Counted from the first letter of the stretch, positions 7,800-17,392 are shown. The stretch is 64,000 nt of DNA from Streptomyces spirodelae (GCF_017676385.1 NZ_JAFFZN010000010.1:124001-188000), one strand, 5' to 3'. The notes: generated from the sequence alone by a model not told the origin. A program made the numbers and translations.

Positions 7800-8716
7800 G
7801 AGCCGGTCGGCCACCGGATCGGTCTCGGCTCGCAGGGAGACAGTGACGGCGACCCTGGCGACCGCGCCGTTCAGATCGTCGGCGGCACGCGCGGTGACGA
7901 CGATGTGCCCGGACCTGGCCCGGCGTGGCACCCGGTGCGACGCCGGTCACTTCCCCGGCGGGTGAGACGGACAGCCACTCGTCCCCGCTGTCCTTGGCGA
8001 AGAGGACCGGCCGGCCGAAAGAGGTCAGCAGCCCGGCCAGCGGAACACAGACCGGCTGCCCGGGGGTCGCGTCAGGGGTGGTGAAAGAGCTGGTGATGAA
8101 GTACGGGTCGCTGGTCAGGACGAAGGGGCCGGTTGCTTCCACCTCGTAGAAGACGGGAATGTCCGCTCCGGACCGCAGCGGCTCACTGGTGTACAGGCTG
8201 ATCCTGTTCGGCATCGCTGGCTCCTGTCACATGACGGCCGGACAGCCGTTGGCCTCCAGAGCGTCGTTGAGTCTTCAGCGCGGACTTTCTCCGGACACTG
8301 ATGCCCTCTTTCGGGGTCTCCGGCCTGATCTCGGTGTTCGTCGCGCCCTTCCAGCTCGGGGGCAGGGGAACGAGGCTGAAGCGTTGGCTGACGCCCTTGA
8401 GGGTGGCGGCGATGAGGTGTCCGCCGTCCGAGCCTCGGCCTCCCCAGCCGCCGACGAGCGTCTCGCACTTGGTCCGCGGCGAGATGCCCTCGGCCGGGTT
8501 GATGGCCTTGGCCTGGCCGCGGCGGCCCTTGGAGGTCGATGTTGTGGAAGGTCCACGCGGACCTGATGGTATGGCGGCATGGGCTGTCAGGTACTTCCCG
8601 CGGGGAAACTTCTCGTCGCCCGGGGAGGCATGGGCCGGATGCGGGGACCGCAGGACGCTCAGCGCACCGGCCGCGCGCAGGGCTGTCATGGCACGGCGCT
8701 TCGCGAAGGAGGGCAT
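7800..8716 (-). pseudogene. Frameshifted secreted DNA/RNA non-specific endonuclease with Ig-like tail
   Basis: A good RBS (AAAGGA) precedes the ATG at 8716 and a signal-peptide-like start (MPSFAKRRAMTALRAAG...AHAS). The following stretch contains INPAEGISPRTKCETLVGGWG, then SDGGHLIAATLKGVSQRF and LVPLPPSW, resembling the DRGHL and NLVP blocks of secreted non-specific nucleases. The frame shifts near 8210 into NRISLYTSEPLRSGADIPVFYEVEATG..., then near 7926 into SGHIVVTARAADDLNGAVARVAV, a sandwich-like C-terminal domain. At least two frameshifts break it. That the blocks form one ancestral gene is inferred from order and strand. Confidence 0.5.
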
Positions 8717-9673
8717 GCCGGGTTCCTTTCGGCATGCACCGATACGCCCGCTCCTCCACATCGATTCCATCTTCTGGCGTTTCGCCCCGTACGAGCGGGC
8801 AACCCGGCGGTAGTTGTCGCAGGCTTCCACCGTCGACACCGTTGCCCGTCGACCACTGCGGCGCCTCCCACGACGAGATCGGCGGCGGATCGGCAGCCCG
8901 GTCCCGCAGCGCCCCAGCACCGTCCTCCCCCGCTGCGGCGGAACCGCTACCGGCCACCGGCGGCGTCACCGTCAACACCGCCGGCACCGCCGCCCACCTG
9001 TTACGTCGGTACCAGCCCACACGCGCCATGGCCACTCCCCACCCGGGATCCGACTTCAGTGAAGGGGGACATGCCCCACGACCGGCGATCCGGTGTGAGC
9101 AGACCAGAAGCTTCCACCCATCGAAGGACGGACTGTGGCATCAGCAAACGCCAGAGGGGGAATCCCACAGCCACCGCCCACGGAGCAGTGCGGCACGATG
9201 CCGACACGGCATGGTCCTCCGGACCGATGCGGCTGCGCTCGCGGGCCTCGACGCCGACTCACCGGGCACAGCACGCTGAAAGAATGAACGGCGAGAGTGG
9301 GGACAACGACGGGCTGGACCGGGCCGCACAGCGCGGAATCCGGCGTGCCGCCAGGGGCCCGCCGCCCCTTTTTCAGCCCCTGCCCGGCCCTGCCGCTGCC
9401 GGCCTTGTTCGCGTCCTCTCTTCGCCGGGCGGCTCTTCCACTGGCACCGGGGCCACTGGCACCGGGAAGCCCTGGCCGCGGCAGTCGGTCGGCTGGTAAT
9501 CGCGCGGGGCGTGGCACGGGTGCTGGGCCGGGAATTCCGCTCGCGCCGCCCGCGACAGGCGCCCGCCCGGCGCCGCCCGCAATCCGCGGAATCCGCCCGG
9601 GAGGGCCCGTCCGTCCCCTGGGCTCCCGCGGACCGAGGGCCGGTCGGGGGTGACGGTGCGGACGCGGTCCATG
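8717..9673. other. 957 bp without a supportable gene
   Basis: All six frames contain only arginine/proline-rich reading frames typical of non-coding GC-rich DNA. The part from 9060 to 9300 has lower GC. I see no RNA gene or clean hairpin. It may hold further decayed sequence. Confidence 0.5.
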
Positions 9674-11086
9674 TCACTGGTCCTTGTCCGGGGGGAGCTC
9701 GGTGGGATAATCGGCGGCCTTCCATGCGGTCATTCCACCGAGCACGTTGAGGACGGGCAGGTCGCGGTGTGCGGCCAGCAGGCTGGCGGCGACAGAGGAG
9801 CGGTAGCCGCTGCCACAGGTGAGCGCCACGGGCTTGGTGTCGGGTACCTCATCGAGCCGGTCGGGCAGTTCTGCGCCGGTGATGCGGATGGCCCCGGGCG
9901 CGTTCCCGTCGGCCCATTCGCCGGGCTGTCGGACATCGAGCAGGTCGACCTCGCCGCGCTCCAGGCGCTGCTTGAGGTCGTGGACGGTGATCTGCGGGGT
10001 CGTCTGGACCGGTTTGGCCGCAGTGCGCCAGGCGGTCATGCCACCGCGCAGCCAGCCGACAGGGGGCGGGTAGCCGATGCGCAGCAGCTGCCGGGTGGCT
10101 TCCCCCAGGTCTTCTGGCCGGTCGAGGACGAGCAGCACGCGGGCCTGTTCGGGCAGCACTGTTCCCGCCCAGGTGGCGAACGCCGTACCGAGGCCCACGT
10201 TGAGGGCGGCGGGGATGTGACCGCCGCCGAAGGCTTCCGGGGCACGGGTATCAAGTACCACGGCTCCGGAGCGGCGGTGGTGCTCGAACTCGTCAGCGGT
10301 CAGGGCGGGTGGCTCTGCCGGCACGCCCAGGGGTTCCACGCCACGCAGATTGCGGCTACGCATGCGCCGCCAGTACGGGGGCACCGCGGGCAGGTTGTCC
10401 ATCCGTATGCATTCGCGTACGAAGTCGTCCTTGGAGTCGACCTCGGCGAGGACCGGATTGGTGCGCCGCTCGTAGCCGATCGTGGTGGACAGGCGGCTGC
10501 CGATGTTGCCTCCGCACAGCGAGCCCGCCACGTGGGTGGGGTAGACCTGCACGTGGTCGGGCAGGGCCAGCAGCTTGGTCTGGACGGTCTCGCAGAACGT
10601 CTCTGCCGCCTGGCGCGCCTTCTCCTGGCCGCCGAGGAGGTCCGGGCGGGCCAGGTCGCCCACCAGCAGGGCGCCGCCGGACAGGAGCAGCGCGGGTTCG
10701 TCGGCGCTCATGGCCCGGTCGTAGATAAGCAGGCTGAGGTGTTCCGGGGTGTGCCCGGGGGTGTGCAGAACTTCGACGCCGACGTCCCCGAACTCGATGA
10801 CCTGGCCGTCCCGGAGCGGCTGGTGGAGGTAGCCGAGGTCGGCGGAGGCTGCGCCCCACACCTGGGCGCCGGTGTGGACGGTGATCTCGGTGAGCCCGGA
10901 GAGGTAGTCGTTGTGGCCGTGGGAATCGGCCGCGTGCGTGATGCGCAGGCCGTTCTCCCGGGCGGCCTTCAGGTAGGGATCGACATCGCGACGCGGGTCG
11001 AACACCAGTGCCTGGCCGGTCTGCTCGTCTGCGACGAGGTAGGAGGCGTGTCCGAGGGAGGGGAGGTAGAACTGCTGGAAGAACAC
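9674..11086 (-). CDS. Persulfide dioxygenase-type MBL hydrolase fused to two rhodanese domains
   Basis: 470 residues. The N-terminal metallo-beta-lactamase domain (about 1-250) carries the metal motif H56-x-H58-x-D60 (SHGHNDYLSG) and HTPGHTPEHL, as in ETHE1/CstB-type persulfide dioxygenases. A first rhodanese domain (about 268-365) has Asp in place of the catalytic Cys (LVLDRPEDL) and is probably structural. The second (about 375-465) keeps Cys424 in TCGSGYRS. The enzyme should oxidise glutathione-, mycothiol- or protein-bound persulfide to sulfite and/or move sulfane sulfur. GTG start at 11086, 3 bp after the rhodanese gene, so the same operon. Confidence 0.88.
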   Translation of the reverse strand: MFFQQFYLPSLGHASYLVADEQTGQALVFDPRRDVDPYLKAARENGLRITHAADSHGHNDYLSGLTEITVHTGAQVWGAASADLGYLHQPLRDGQVIEFGDVGVEVLHTPGHTPEHLSLLIYDRAMSADEPALLLSGGALLVGDLARPDLLGGQEKARQAAETFCETVQTKLLALPDHVQVYPTHVAGSLCGGNIGSRLSTTIGYERRTNPVLAEVDSKDDFVRECIRMDNLPAVPPYWRRMRSRNLRGVEPLGVPAEPPALTADEFEHHRRSGAVVLDTRAPEAFGGGHIPAALNVGLGTAFATWAGTVLPEQARVLLVLDRPEDLGEATRQLLRIGYPPPVGWLRGGMTAWRTAAKPVQTTPQITVHDLKQRLERGEVDLLDVRQPGEWADGNAPGAIRITGAELPDRLDEVPDTKPVALTCGSGYRSSVAASLLAAHRDLPVLNVLGGMTAWKAADYPTELPPDKDQ

Positions 11087-11089
11087 CGT

Positions 11090-11410
11090 CTACGCCACCT
11101 CCCCCGGCTTCTCGTCATGCGGCCGGCGCAGGGGCAGCCCCTGCTCGGTCCATGCCGTGACACCGCCGTCGAGGTTTTCCGCTCGGTAGCCACGCTCGGT
11201 GAGGTAGTCGGCCATCTGGCCGCTGCGGTGTCCGCTGCGGCACACCGTGACCACGGGACGTTCCCGCTCCAGCTCGTCCAGCCGCCCGCTCAGCTCCCCC
11301 ATGGGTATCCATCGGGCGCCGGGAATCCGTCCGGCGTACCACTCGGACGGCTCCCGCACATCCACCAGCTGGACCCGGTCTTGCTGCTGCTGCAACTGGT
11401 TGGGTTCCAT
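11090..11410 (-). CDS. Single-domain rhodanese (sulfurtransferase)
   Basis: 106-residue cytoplasmic rhodanese with active-site Cys57 in VCRSGHRS and the DVREPSEW entry motif. It transfers sulfane sulfur to thiol or cyanide acceptors and probably feeds the MBL-rhodanese enzyme encoded 3 bp downstream. The second of two adjacent ATGs (11410) is used because AAGGAGG sits 5 bases before it but only 2 from the first. It lies 34 bp after the TauE gene. Confidence 0.9.
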   Translation of the reverse strand: MEPNQLQQQQDRVQLVDVREPSEWYAGRIPGARWIPMGELSGRLDELERERPVVTVCRSGHRSGQMADYLTERGYRAENLDGGVTAWTEQGLPLRRPHDEKPGEVA

Positions 11411-11444
11411 CATGTCCTCCTTGATCATTTCGTTTCCGCGCCGG

Positions 11445-12227
11445 TCATCCGAGGACGCCAGGGTTGATGGCGGTCTGCACCGCGACGAAGGCCGCCACCA
11501 CGAGCACCAGCACGGCAAAGCCCCGCCGCACGACCCGCTGGGGCACCCGCCTTGCCAGTCGTCCGGCTGCCAGCGACGCAGCCAGCGCAGCCCCGGCGAA
11601 AGTGCCGGTGACGCTCATGTCGAGGCTTGTCTGTCCGAGGTGGGCAGCCAGCCCGGCAAGGGAGTTGATCACCAGGATCGCCAGGGAGGTGGCCACCGCG
11701 GCCGGGAGCTCCAGTCCGAGCAGCCACATCAGGGCGGGCACGGTGACGAAGCCGCCACCCACGCCCAGCAGCCCGGTCACAAAGCCCACCCCGGCTCCGG
11801 TGAGCAGTGCTTTGGGCAGGCACGCCCGCCAGTTGATCCGGCCACCGCTGACCGCGCAGGCACCTTCGGGGGCGGGCCCGGAGCGCAGCATCCGCAACCC
11901 CACGATGACCATGAGGAGCGCGAAGAGCCCGAGAAGCACTCGCGCGGGCACCATGCGGTTGACCGCCGTACCGGCGAAGGCCGCTGCCGCCCCGGTCACC
12001 CCGAAGACCCCGGCCACCGGCCAGCGCACCAGGCCCTGCCCCAGGCGCGGCGCCAGTCCCGCGGCCGATGAGACAGCCACCACCAGCAACGAGGTGGGCA
12101 CCGCCTGTGCCACCGACTGCCCCAGACCGTAGACGAGGGCAGGCAGGGCCAGTACCGCGCCGCCCCCGCCGGTCAGGCCGAGCGCGGCGCCGGTCACCAA
12201 TCCGAACAGCACTGCCAGCGCGAGCAT
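11445..12227 (-). CDS. TauE/SafE-family sulfite (or thiosulfate) exporter
   Basis: 260-residue membrane protein with about eight hydrophobic helices and the duplicated glycine-rich family motif: GAALGLTGGGGAVLALPALVY near residue 12 and VTGLLGVGGGFVTVPALMWLLG near 140. TauE/SafE proteins move sulfite and related sulfur anions. As first gene of tauE-rhd-pdo it would remove the sulfite produced by persulfide oxidation. The start at 12227 has AGGTGG upstream; the frame stays open further but that sequence is not membrane-like. Confidence 0.87.
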   Translation of the reverse strand: MLALAVLFGLVTGAALGLTGGGGAVLALPALVYGLGQSVAQAVPTSLLVVAVSSAAGLAPRLGQGLVRWPVAGVFGVTGAAAAFAGTAVNRMVPARVLLGLFALLMVIVGLRMLRSGPAPEGACAVSGGRINWRACLPKALLTGAGVGFVTGLLGVGGGFVTVPALMWLLGLELPAAVATSLAILVINSLAGLAAHLGQTSLDMSVTGTFAGAALAASLAAGRLARRVPQRVVRRGFAVLVLVVAAFVAVQTAINPGVLG

Positions 12228-12428
12228 CACATCCACCTGAGCACGCCACAGGACGGCTCGCACCTGCGCACCAGCGGTCTCCCCGTGCCCGTAGACAACC
12301 TCCCTTCGGGCGCGGGTTGCCCTCGATCGGCCCAGGCAATCCTCGCCCCGCCGCTCAGCCGGTCTCTGTTGCCGGGTCGCTGCGGGTTCCGTCGCCACTC
12401 CGCTCGCGGGCTCCGCGGCGGGGCTGTC

Positions 12429-13076
12429 TCACCGGACGACAAGCACCTCGAGCGTACGGGGGCCGTGCACGCCCGCCACTCGTTCAAGTTCGATGTCGCT
12501 GGTTGCCGAGGGGCCGGAGACGAAGGTCAGTGGCCCCAGCGGGTCCAGCCGGGACAGCGCCTCCGGCACGGAGGCCACCACCTGTTCGGCTCTCAGTACG
12601 CACAGGTGGCGGTCCGGCACCAGCGTTGCCGCCCGACGGCCCTGACCGGGGCCACCGTCCAACACCAGGGTGCCGGTGACCGCGATCGCCGCCGCCGCGG
12701 TGGTGACCACGGCGTCGACGGCGTCCAGGTCGTCCGCCGACAGCGGACCTTCGTCGCCGAGCACTGCGGCGGCGGGCAGATGGGCGGACCACGGTGCCGG
12801 GAAGCGGCGCGGCACCAGCACCTGCTCCGCGCCCCAGGACGCAAGCGTCTTGGCCACCTCGGTGCCGGTCTGTGCGGGGCTCACCGTGCGTACCGAGGCA
12901 CCGTAGTCGGCGAGCCGCTCGACGAACAGCGACACCGTCTCCTGCACACCGGCCGGTGCGTCAGCGCCGGTGGCGTACTGCCGTGCCACCGGGACGTCGG
13001 CGGGCCGCTCGGGTTCCGGGACGTCCGCAAGTGCCGCGCGCACCCGGGCCAGGATCTCGTCACGTGCTGCGTTCAT
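12429..13076 (-). CDS. lutC: LutC, lactate utilisation protein C
   Basis: 215-residue LUD-domain protein, third component of the LutABC iron-sulfur complex that oxidises L-lactate to pyruvate. Conserved blocks include the C-terminal VSGPSATSDIELERVAGVHGPRTLEVLVV, broken here by no frameshift. The ATG at 13076 overlaps the lutB stop by 4 bp (ATGA), so translation is coupled. Last gene of lctP-lutABC; the gap of about 200 bp to tauE suggests the operon ends here. Confidence 0.92.
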   Translation of the reverse strand: MNAARDEILARVRAALADVPEPERPADVPVARQYATGADAPAGVQETVSLFVERLADYGASVRTVSPAQTGTEVAKTLASWGAEQVLVPRRFPAPWSAHLPAAAVLGDEGPLSADDLDAVDAVVTTAAAAIAVTGTLVLDGGPGQGRRAATLVPDRHLCVLRAEQVVASVPEALSRLDPLGPLTFVSGPSATSDIELERVAGVHGPRTLEVLVVR

Positions 13077-14503
13077 CGGTGCGTCCTCTTCCACCACTGT
13101 CGAAACGATTCGCGGGCTGGAGCCGGTGCGTCCCGGGCGTCGGTCCAGCCGGCGAGCGGTCCTGGGAGCCGGCCGACGCGCCCCCGGCTGCCCACCGCAC
13201 GGCCGCCCAGTGCCGCGACGCGCTGTGCTGCCGCAAGCCGCGCCGGGGAGGAGAAGACCCATCGGGCCGCCCGCATCGCCAGTGCCTCCGGGCTCGGCGT
13301 CCGGCGTCGCTCACCGGTCTCCTCGACCACTCGGGCACGCAGGTGTACCAGCACCTCGGGGATATCGATCTTCACCGGGCACACTTCGTAGCAGGCACCG
13401 CAGAGCGTGGAGGCGAACGGCAGTGAGCGGTCCACCGCGCCGCCGGTGCCGCGCAGCTGAGGGCTGAGCACCGCACCGATCGGTCCGGGGTAGACGGACC
13501 CGTAGGCGTGCCCGCCTGTTCGTTCGTAGACCGGGCAGACGTTGAGGCATGCCGAGCAACGGATGCAGTTCAGTGCCTGCCGCCCGATCGGGTCCGCGAG
13601 GGTGTCGCTCCTTCCGGCGTCCAGCAGCACCAGGTGGAAGCTGCGCGGCCCGTCCCCGTCCTCGATACCGGTCCAGGTGGAGGTGTAGGGGTTCATCCGC
13701 TCGCCGGTCGAGGAGCGGGGGAGCAGTTGCAGATAGACCTCCAGGTCCTGCCAGGTCGGCACCACCTTCTCGATGCCCACGACGGAGATCAGCGTCTCGG
13801 GCAGGGTCAGGCACATGCGTCCGTTGCCCTCCGACTCCACCACCACGGCCGTCCCCGTCTCGGCGACCAGGAAGTTGGCACCGGAGATGCCCACCTTCGC
13901 CCGCAGGAACTTCCGGCGCAGATGCCGCCGTGCGGCCTCGGCCAGTTCCGCCGGTTCGTCCCCCACCTCACCGGCCTCCGCCATCTCCCGCCGGAAGAGA
14001 TCCCGGATCTCCGCCCGGTTGCGGTGGATGGCGGGTACCAGGATGTGCGACGGCAGGTCCTCGCCGAGTTGCACGATCAGCTCAGCGAGGTCCGTCTCAT
14101 AGGCGGTGATACCCGCCGAGCCCAGCGCTTCGTTGAGGCCGATCTCCTGGGTGGTCATCGACTTGACCTTGACCACTTCGTGCTCGCCGGTCTCCTGGAC
14201 GAGCCGGGTCACGATCCGGTTGGCCTCCGCCGCGTCGCGCGCCCAGTGCACCTGCCCGCCCGCAGCGGTGACCCGTTCCTCCAACTGGAGGAGATAGTGG
14301 TCGAGGTGGCGGAGCGTGCGCTCCTTCAACGCACGTCCCGCCTCCCGTAGTTCTTCCCAGTCAGGCAGCTCGCGCACGACCTCGGCGCGCTTGTCCCGGA
14401 TCGTTCGGGTGGCACCGGCGAGGTTGCGCCGCAGTTGTGTGTCGGCGAGCGCCCGACGGGCGGCCTGGGGGAAGGGCGGCATGCCGAGGAAGGCCGAACT
14501 CAT
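13073..14503 (-). CDS. lutB: LutB, iron-sulfur lactate utilisation protein
   Basis: 476 residues. N-terminal LUD domain followed by a ferredoxin-like part with two 4Fe-4S motifs: CIRCSACLNVCPVY (C313-C324) and CGACYEVCPVK (C368-C375), then a short C-terminal domain. It is the electron-transfer subunit of the LutABC lactate oxidation complex. Starts with ATG at 14503, overlapping lutA by 4 bp, and overlaps lutC by 4 bp. Confidence 0.95.
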   Translation of the reverse strand: MSSAFLGMPPFPQAARRALADTQLRRNLAGATRTIRDKRAEVVRELPDWEELREAGRALKERTLRHLDHYLLQLEERVTAAGGQVHWARDAAEANRIVTRLVQETGEHEVVKVKSMTTQEIGLNEALGSAGITAYETDLAELIVQLGEDLPSHILVPAIHRNRAEIRDLFRREMAEAGEVGDEPAELAEAARRHLRRKFLRAKVGISGANFLVAETGTAVVVESEGNGRMCLTLPETLISVVGIEKVVPTWQDLEVYLQLLPRSSTGERMNPYTSTWTGIEDGDGPRSFHLVLLDAGRSDTLADPIGRQALNCIRCSACLNVCPVYERTGGHAYGSVYPGPIGAVLSPQLRGTGGAVDRSLPFASTLCGACYEVCPVKIDIPEVLVHLRARVVEETGERRRTPSPEALAMRAARWVFSSPARLAAAQRVAALGGRAVGSRGRVGRLPGPLAGWTDARDAPAPARESFRQWWKRTHR

Positions 14504-15312
14504 CGCGGACTCCGTCCCGCGGTGGCGGCTGCGTCGGTGACGCGGGCGTACTGCGGATCGCCCGCCCCGACGCGCTGTGCCGCAGAGTGCTCACCGGCGG
14601 CGAGGATCTCCGCCAGGTGCATGGTCCGAACCCCGGTGCGCAACCGGGAGAGCAGCCCCCCGACATGCATCAGACAGGAGTTGTCCCCCGCGCAGAGGAC
14701 CTCGGCCCGGCTCTCCAGCACGCCACGCACCTTGTCCGCGCCCATGGCCACCGAGGTGTCGGAGTTCTTCAGTGCGAAGGTGCCGCCGAAACCGCAGCAC
14801 TGCGCGGCGTCGGGGAGTTCCACCAGGTCGATGCCCCGCACCGCGCGCAACAGGGCGAGCGGCCGGTCCCCCACGCCCAGCATCCGCGACGAATGGCAGG
14901 TGGGGTGGTAGGTGACCCGGTGTGGGAAGTACGCACCGACATCCGTGACCTCGAGCACGTCCACCAGGAACTCGGACAGTTCGTAGACCGGGGGTGCAGT
15001 CCGTACGGCCTGCTGCAGCTCCCGGTCCCCGGCCACCTCGGCCACTCTCTTGTGGTGGTGACGGATCATCGCAGCGCAGGACCCCGAGGGCGCGACCACG
15101 GCGTCGTAGTCCGCGAACACCTCACCGAAGCGGCGCACCAGCGGAACACAGTCACGCTGGTACCCGGTGTTGAAATGCATCTGTCCGCAACAGGTCTGGC
15201 CGAGCGGAAAGTCCACCGTGCAGCCGAGTCGCTCCAGCAGGGTCACCACCGCGCGACCGGTGGCCGGGCGCATGGTGTCGTTGAAGCAGGTGATGAACAG
15301 TGCGGTCCTCAT
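14500..15312 (-). CDS. lutA: LutA, CCG-domain lactate utilisation protein
   Basis: 270 residues, slightly longer than usual because of a C-terminal tail rich in Ala and Arg. The two cysteine-rich CCG domains are seen as QTCCGQMHFNTGY near residue 40 and AQCCGFGGTFALK near residue 172, which bind an iron-sulfur cluster as in GlpC/HdrB proteins. It is the first enzyme gene after the lactate permease and is coupled to lutB by a 4-bp overlap. RBS GGAG precedes the ATG. Confidence 0.94.
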   Translation of the reverse strand: MRTALFITCFNDTMRPATGRAVVTLLERLGCTVDFPLGQTCCGQMHFNTGYQRDCVPLVRRFGEVFADYDAVVAPSGSCAAMIRHHHKRVAEVAGDRELQQAVRTAPPVYELSEFLVDVLEVTDVGAYFPHRVTYHPTCHSSRMLGVGDRPLALLRAVRGIDLVELPDAAQCCGFGGTFALKNSDTSVAMGADKVRGVLESRAEVLCAGDNSCLMHVGGLLSRLRTGVRTMHLAEILAAGEHSAAQRVGAGDPQYARVTDAAATAGRSPR

Positions 15313-15470
15313 GGTTTCTCCGTTTTCTCAGCCATCGCGTTTCCCTTCGCGCATCTCTTTCCGCGTTTTCGTTGCGGGTTTCGTCGCGCGTTTCTCTTCG
15401 ATCGCGGTTGCCTGCGATCGTCGCGACCGACATCGGGGGCGCGGGCACCGGCGGATGCCCCTGCCAGTGG
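15313..15470. repeat. Short degenerate GAAACGCG-type repeats in lctP-lutA gap
   Basis: On the minus strand the 158-bp gap carries several imperfect copies of GAAACGCG/GAAAACGCG between about 15327 and 15395, giving unusually A-rich DNA for this genome. Possibly a spacer mRNA element between permease and lutABC; no clear hairpin. Confidence 0.5.
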
Positions 15471-17360
15471 TCAGGGGAGCATCCAGGCCAGCAGGTGGGA
15501 CTGCAGGAAGACCAACACGCACATCACCAGTAGCAGGAGCAGACTCCACCTGATCGCCTTGCGGAACAGCTCCGCCTCGCGACCGAGCATGCCGACCGCT
15601 GTGGCGGCGATGGTGAGGTTCTGCGGGCTGATCATCTTGCCGACCACCCCGCCCGAGGTGTTCGCGGCGACCATCAGTGCCGGGTCCAGCCCCGCCTTCC
15701 CTGCTGCGGTCTGCTGCAAGGTGGCGAACAGGGCGTTGGCCGAGGTGTCGGAGCCGGTCACAGCGGTGCCGAGCCAGCCGAGGATCGGCGAGAGGAAGGC
15801 GAAAGCGGCGCCCGTTCCGGCGATCCAGGCCCCCATGGTGATGGTGAGGCCGGAGAGGTTCATCACGTAGGCGAGGGCCAGCACCGAGGCGACCGTCAGC
15901 ATGGCCCAGCGCAGCTTGGCCACGGTGGCGGCGAACTCGCGCACCACGACCGCCGGCCGGATCCGGTAGACGGCGGCAACCACCACGCCGGAGACGAGCA
16001 GCAGGGTGCCGGGGGACGACAGCCAGGGGAGGACGTACTGCGTGGTGGTGGAGACGTCGCCACCGGGGGTCAGCACCTTCCCGTCGATCCCGGGCCAGGG
16101 GATCGACACGTCGGTCGAGCTGAGGAAGTCCTTGGCCGGGCTCCAGAGCTTCGCCACCGAGAAGACGCCGATGACCACGAGGTAGGGCAGAAAGGCCAGC
16201 AGGACGCGGGAGTTGGCGATCCGGGGAGGGGCCGGCACGGTGCCGTGCGGGGACGGGGTGGTGCGGGTCGTGGCCGGGGCTGGGGCCGTGTGCGGGTCCC
16301 GGCTGGTGGTCGGGCCCGAGGTTGTGGCCGGGTCCGTTGTGGCCGACTCACTCAGGCCGTCCGCGGAACCACCGGATGCGGCCGAGTCGCCGGAACCGTC
16401 CGGTCCGCCCGTACGAGGGCCGCTCCCCCGCCTGGCCTGGCCGCTGTCGCCGCCGTCGGCGTGGCCCGTCCCGGCTCCGGAACCGTCCGTCACGGTGCCC
16501 TCGGCCCCCGCGACGCGTTGCAGGTCAGCGCGTACCTGGTCGCCACCCAGCGGGCGCCAGACCCGGAGGAACAGCACCACCGCCGCGAGCGCCACCAGGG
16601 AGGCGATGATGTCGGTCAGTTCCACCGACACGTAGTTCGCGCTGACGAACTGTGCCGCGGCGAAGGCCGCACCGCACACCACAGCGGCGGGCCAGGTCTG
16701 GCGGACCCCGCGGAGTCCGTCGACCAGCGCCACCAGCAGCAGCGGGACGAACAGTGCGAGAACCGGGGTCTGGCGGCCGACGTAAGCACCGATCTCGGCG
16801 TAGGGGATGCCGGTGAGGTTGCCCGCGGTGATGATCGGGATACCGATGGCCCCGAACGCCACTGGCGCGGTATTGGCGACGAGCACGGTGACGGCCGCGC
16901 GGAGCGGGGAGAAGCCGAGCGCCATCAGCATGACGCCGGTGATCGCCACGGGGGCGCCGAAGCCGGCCAACGCCTCCAGCAGGGCACCGAAGCAGAAGGC
17001 GATGATCAGTGCCTGCACCCTGAGATCGCTGCTGACCAGGTTGAAGGAACGGCGCAGATCCTCGAACCAGCCACTGACCACGGTGAGCTGGTAGACCCAG
17101 ATCGCCGTCACCACGATCCACATGATCGGGAACAGTCCGAACGCGGCGCCCTCCGTCGCGGAGAGCAGCGCGTGACCGACCGGCATGCCGTACGCGGTCA
17201 CAGCGACGGCGAGAGCGACGCCGAGCGAGGCCAATCCGGCCCAGTGGGCCTTGAGACGCAATCCGCCCAACAGGACGAACAGGGTCAACAGCGGCAGTGC
17301 CGCGATGAGAGCGGACAGGGCCAGGCTGTCCAGAACCGGGGAGATGTCTGGCTGAAACAT
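15471..17360 (-). CDS. lctP: L-lactate permease (LctP family) with long low-complexity loop
   Basis: 629-residue permease with about twelve helices, importing lactate (and likely glycolate) with protons. Conserved LctP blocks such as GALLEALAGFGAPVAITGVML (near 126) and the C-terminal GSDTSANALFATLQ and NTSGGVVGKMISPQNL are intact. Residues about 284-380 are a Gly/Ser/Thr/Pro-rich insertion of some 95 residues in a loop between helices; this makes the protein longer than the roughly 530-560 residues usual for the family. First gene of the lactate operon, divergent from its GntR regulator. Confidence 0.93.
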   Translation of the reverse strand: MFQPDISPVLDSLALSALIAALPLLTLFVLLGGLRLKAHWAGLASLGVALAVAVTAYGMPVGHALLSATEGAAFGLFPIMWIVVTAIWVYQLTVVSGWFEDLRRSFNLVSSDLRVQALIIAFCFGALLEALAGFGAPVAITGVMLMALGFSPLRAAVTVLVANTAPVAFGAIGIPIITAGNLTGIPYAEIGAYVGRQTPVLALFVPLLLVALVDGLRGVRQTWPAAVVCGAAFAAAQFVSANYVSVELTDIIASLVALAAVVLFLRVWRPLGGDQVRADLQRVAGAEGTVTDGSGAGTGHADGGDSGQARRGSGPRTGGPDGSGDSAASGGSADGLSESATTDPATTSGPTTSRDPHTAPAPATTRTTPSPHGTVPAPPRIANSRVLLAFLPYLVVIGVFSVAKLWSPAKDFLSSTDVSIPWPGIDGKVLTPGGDVSTTTQYVLPWLSSPGTLLLVSGVVVAAVYRIRPAVVVREFAATVAKLRWAMLTVASVLALAYVMNLSGLTITMGAWIAGTGAAFAFLSPILGWLGTAVTGSDTSANALFATLQQTAAGKAGLDPALMVAANTSGGVVGKMISPQNLTIAATAVGMLGREAELFRKAIRWSLLLLLVMCVLVFLQSHLLAWMLP

Positions 17361-17381
17361 GCGACCCTCACTTTGGGGGCT

Positions 17382-17392
17382 TGGTCAGACCA
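17382..17392. promoter_or_regulatory. LldR/FadR-type operator, lctP-proximal
   Basis: Perfect palindrome TGGTC-A-GACCA, 22 bp upstream of the lctP start. The TnGTC/GACnA pattern is typical of GntR/FadR-family lactate regulators. Confidence 0.75.

Noticed and set aside
8717..9673. Several frames of 100-300 codons on both strands
   Set aside because: No RBS, skewed Arg/Pro/Gly composition, and none shows a recognisable motif.
9650..11467. 605-codon plus-strand frame across the persulfide operon
   Set aside because: Antisense to the MBL-rhodanese and rhodanese genes, which have intact catalytic motifs.
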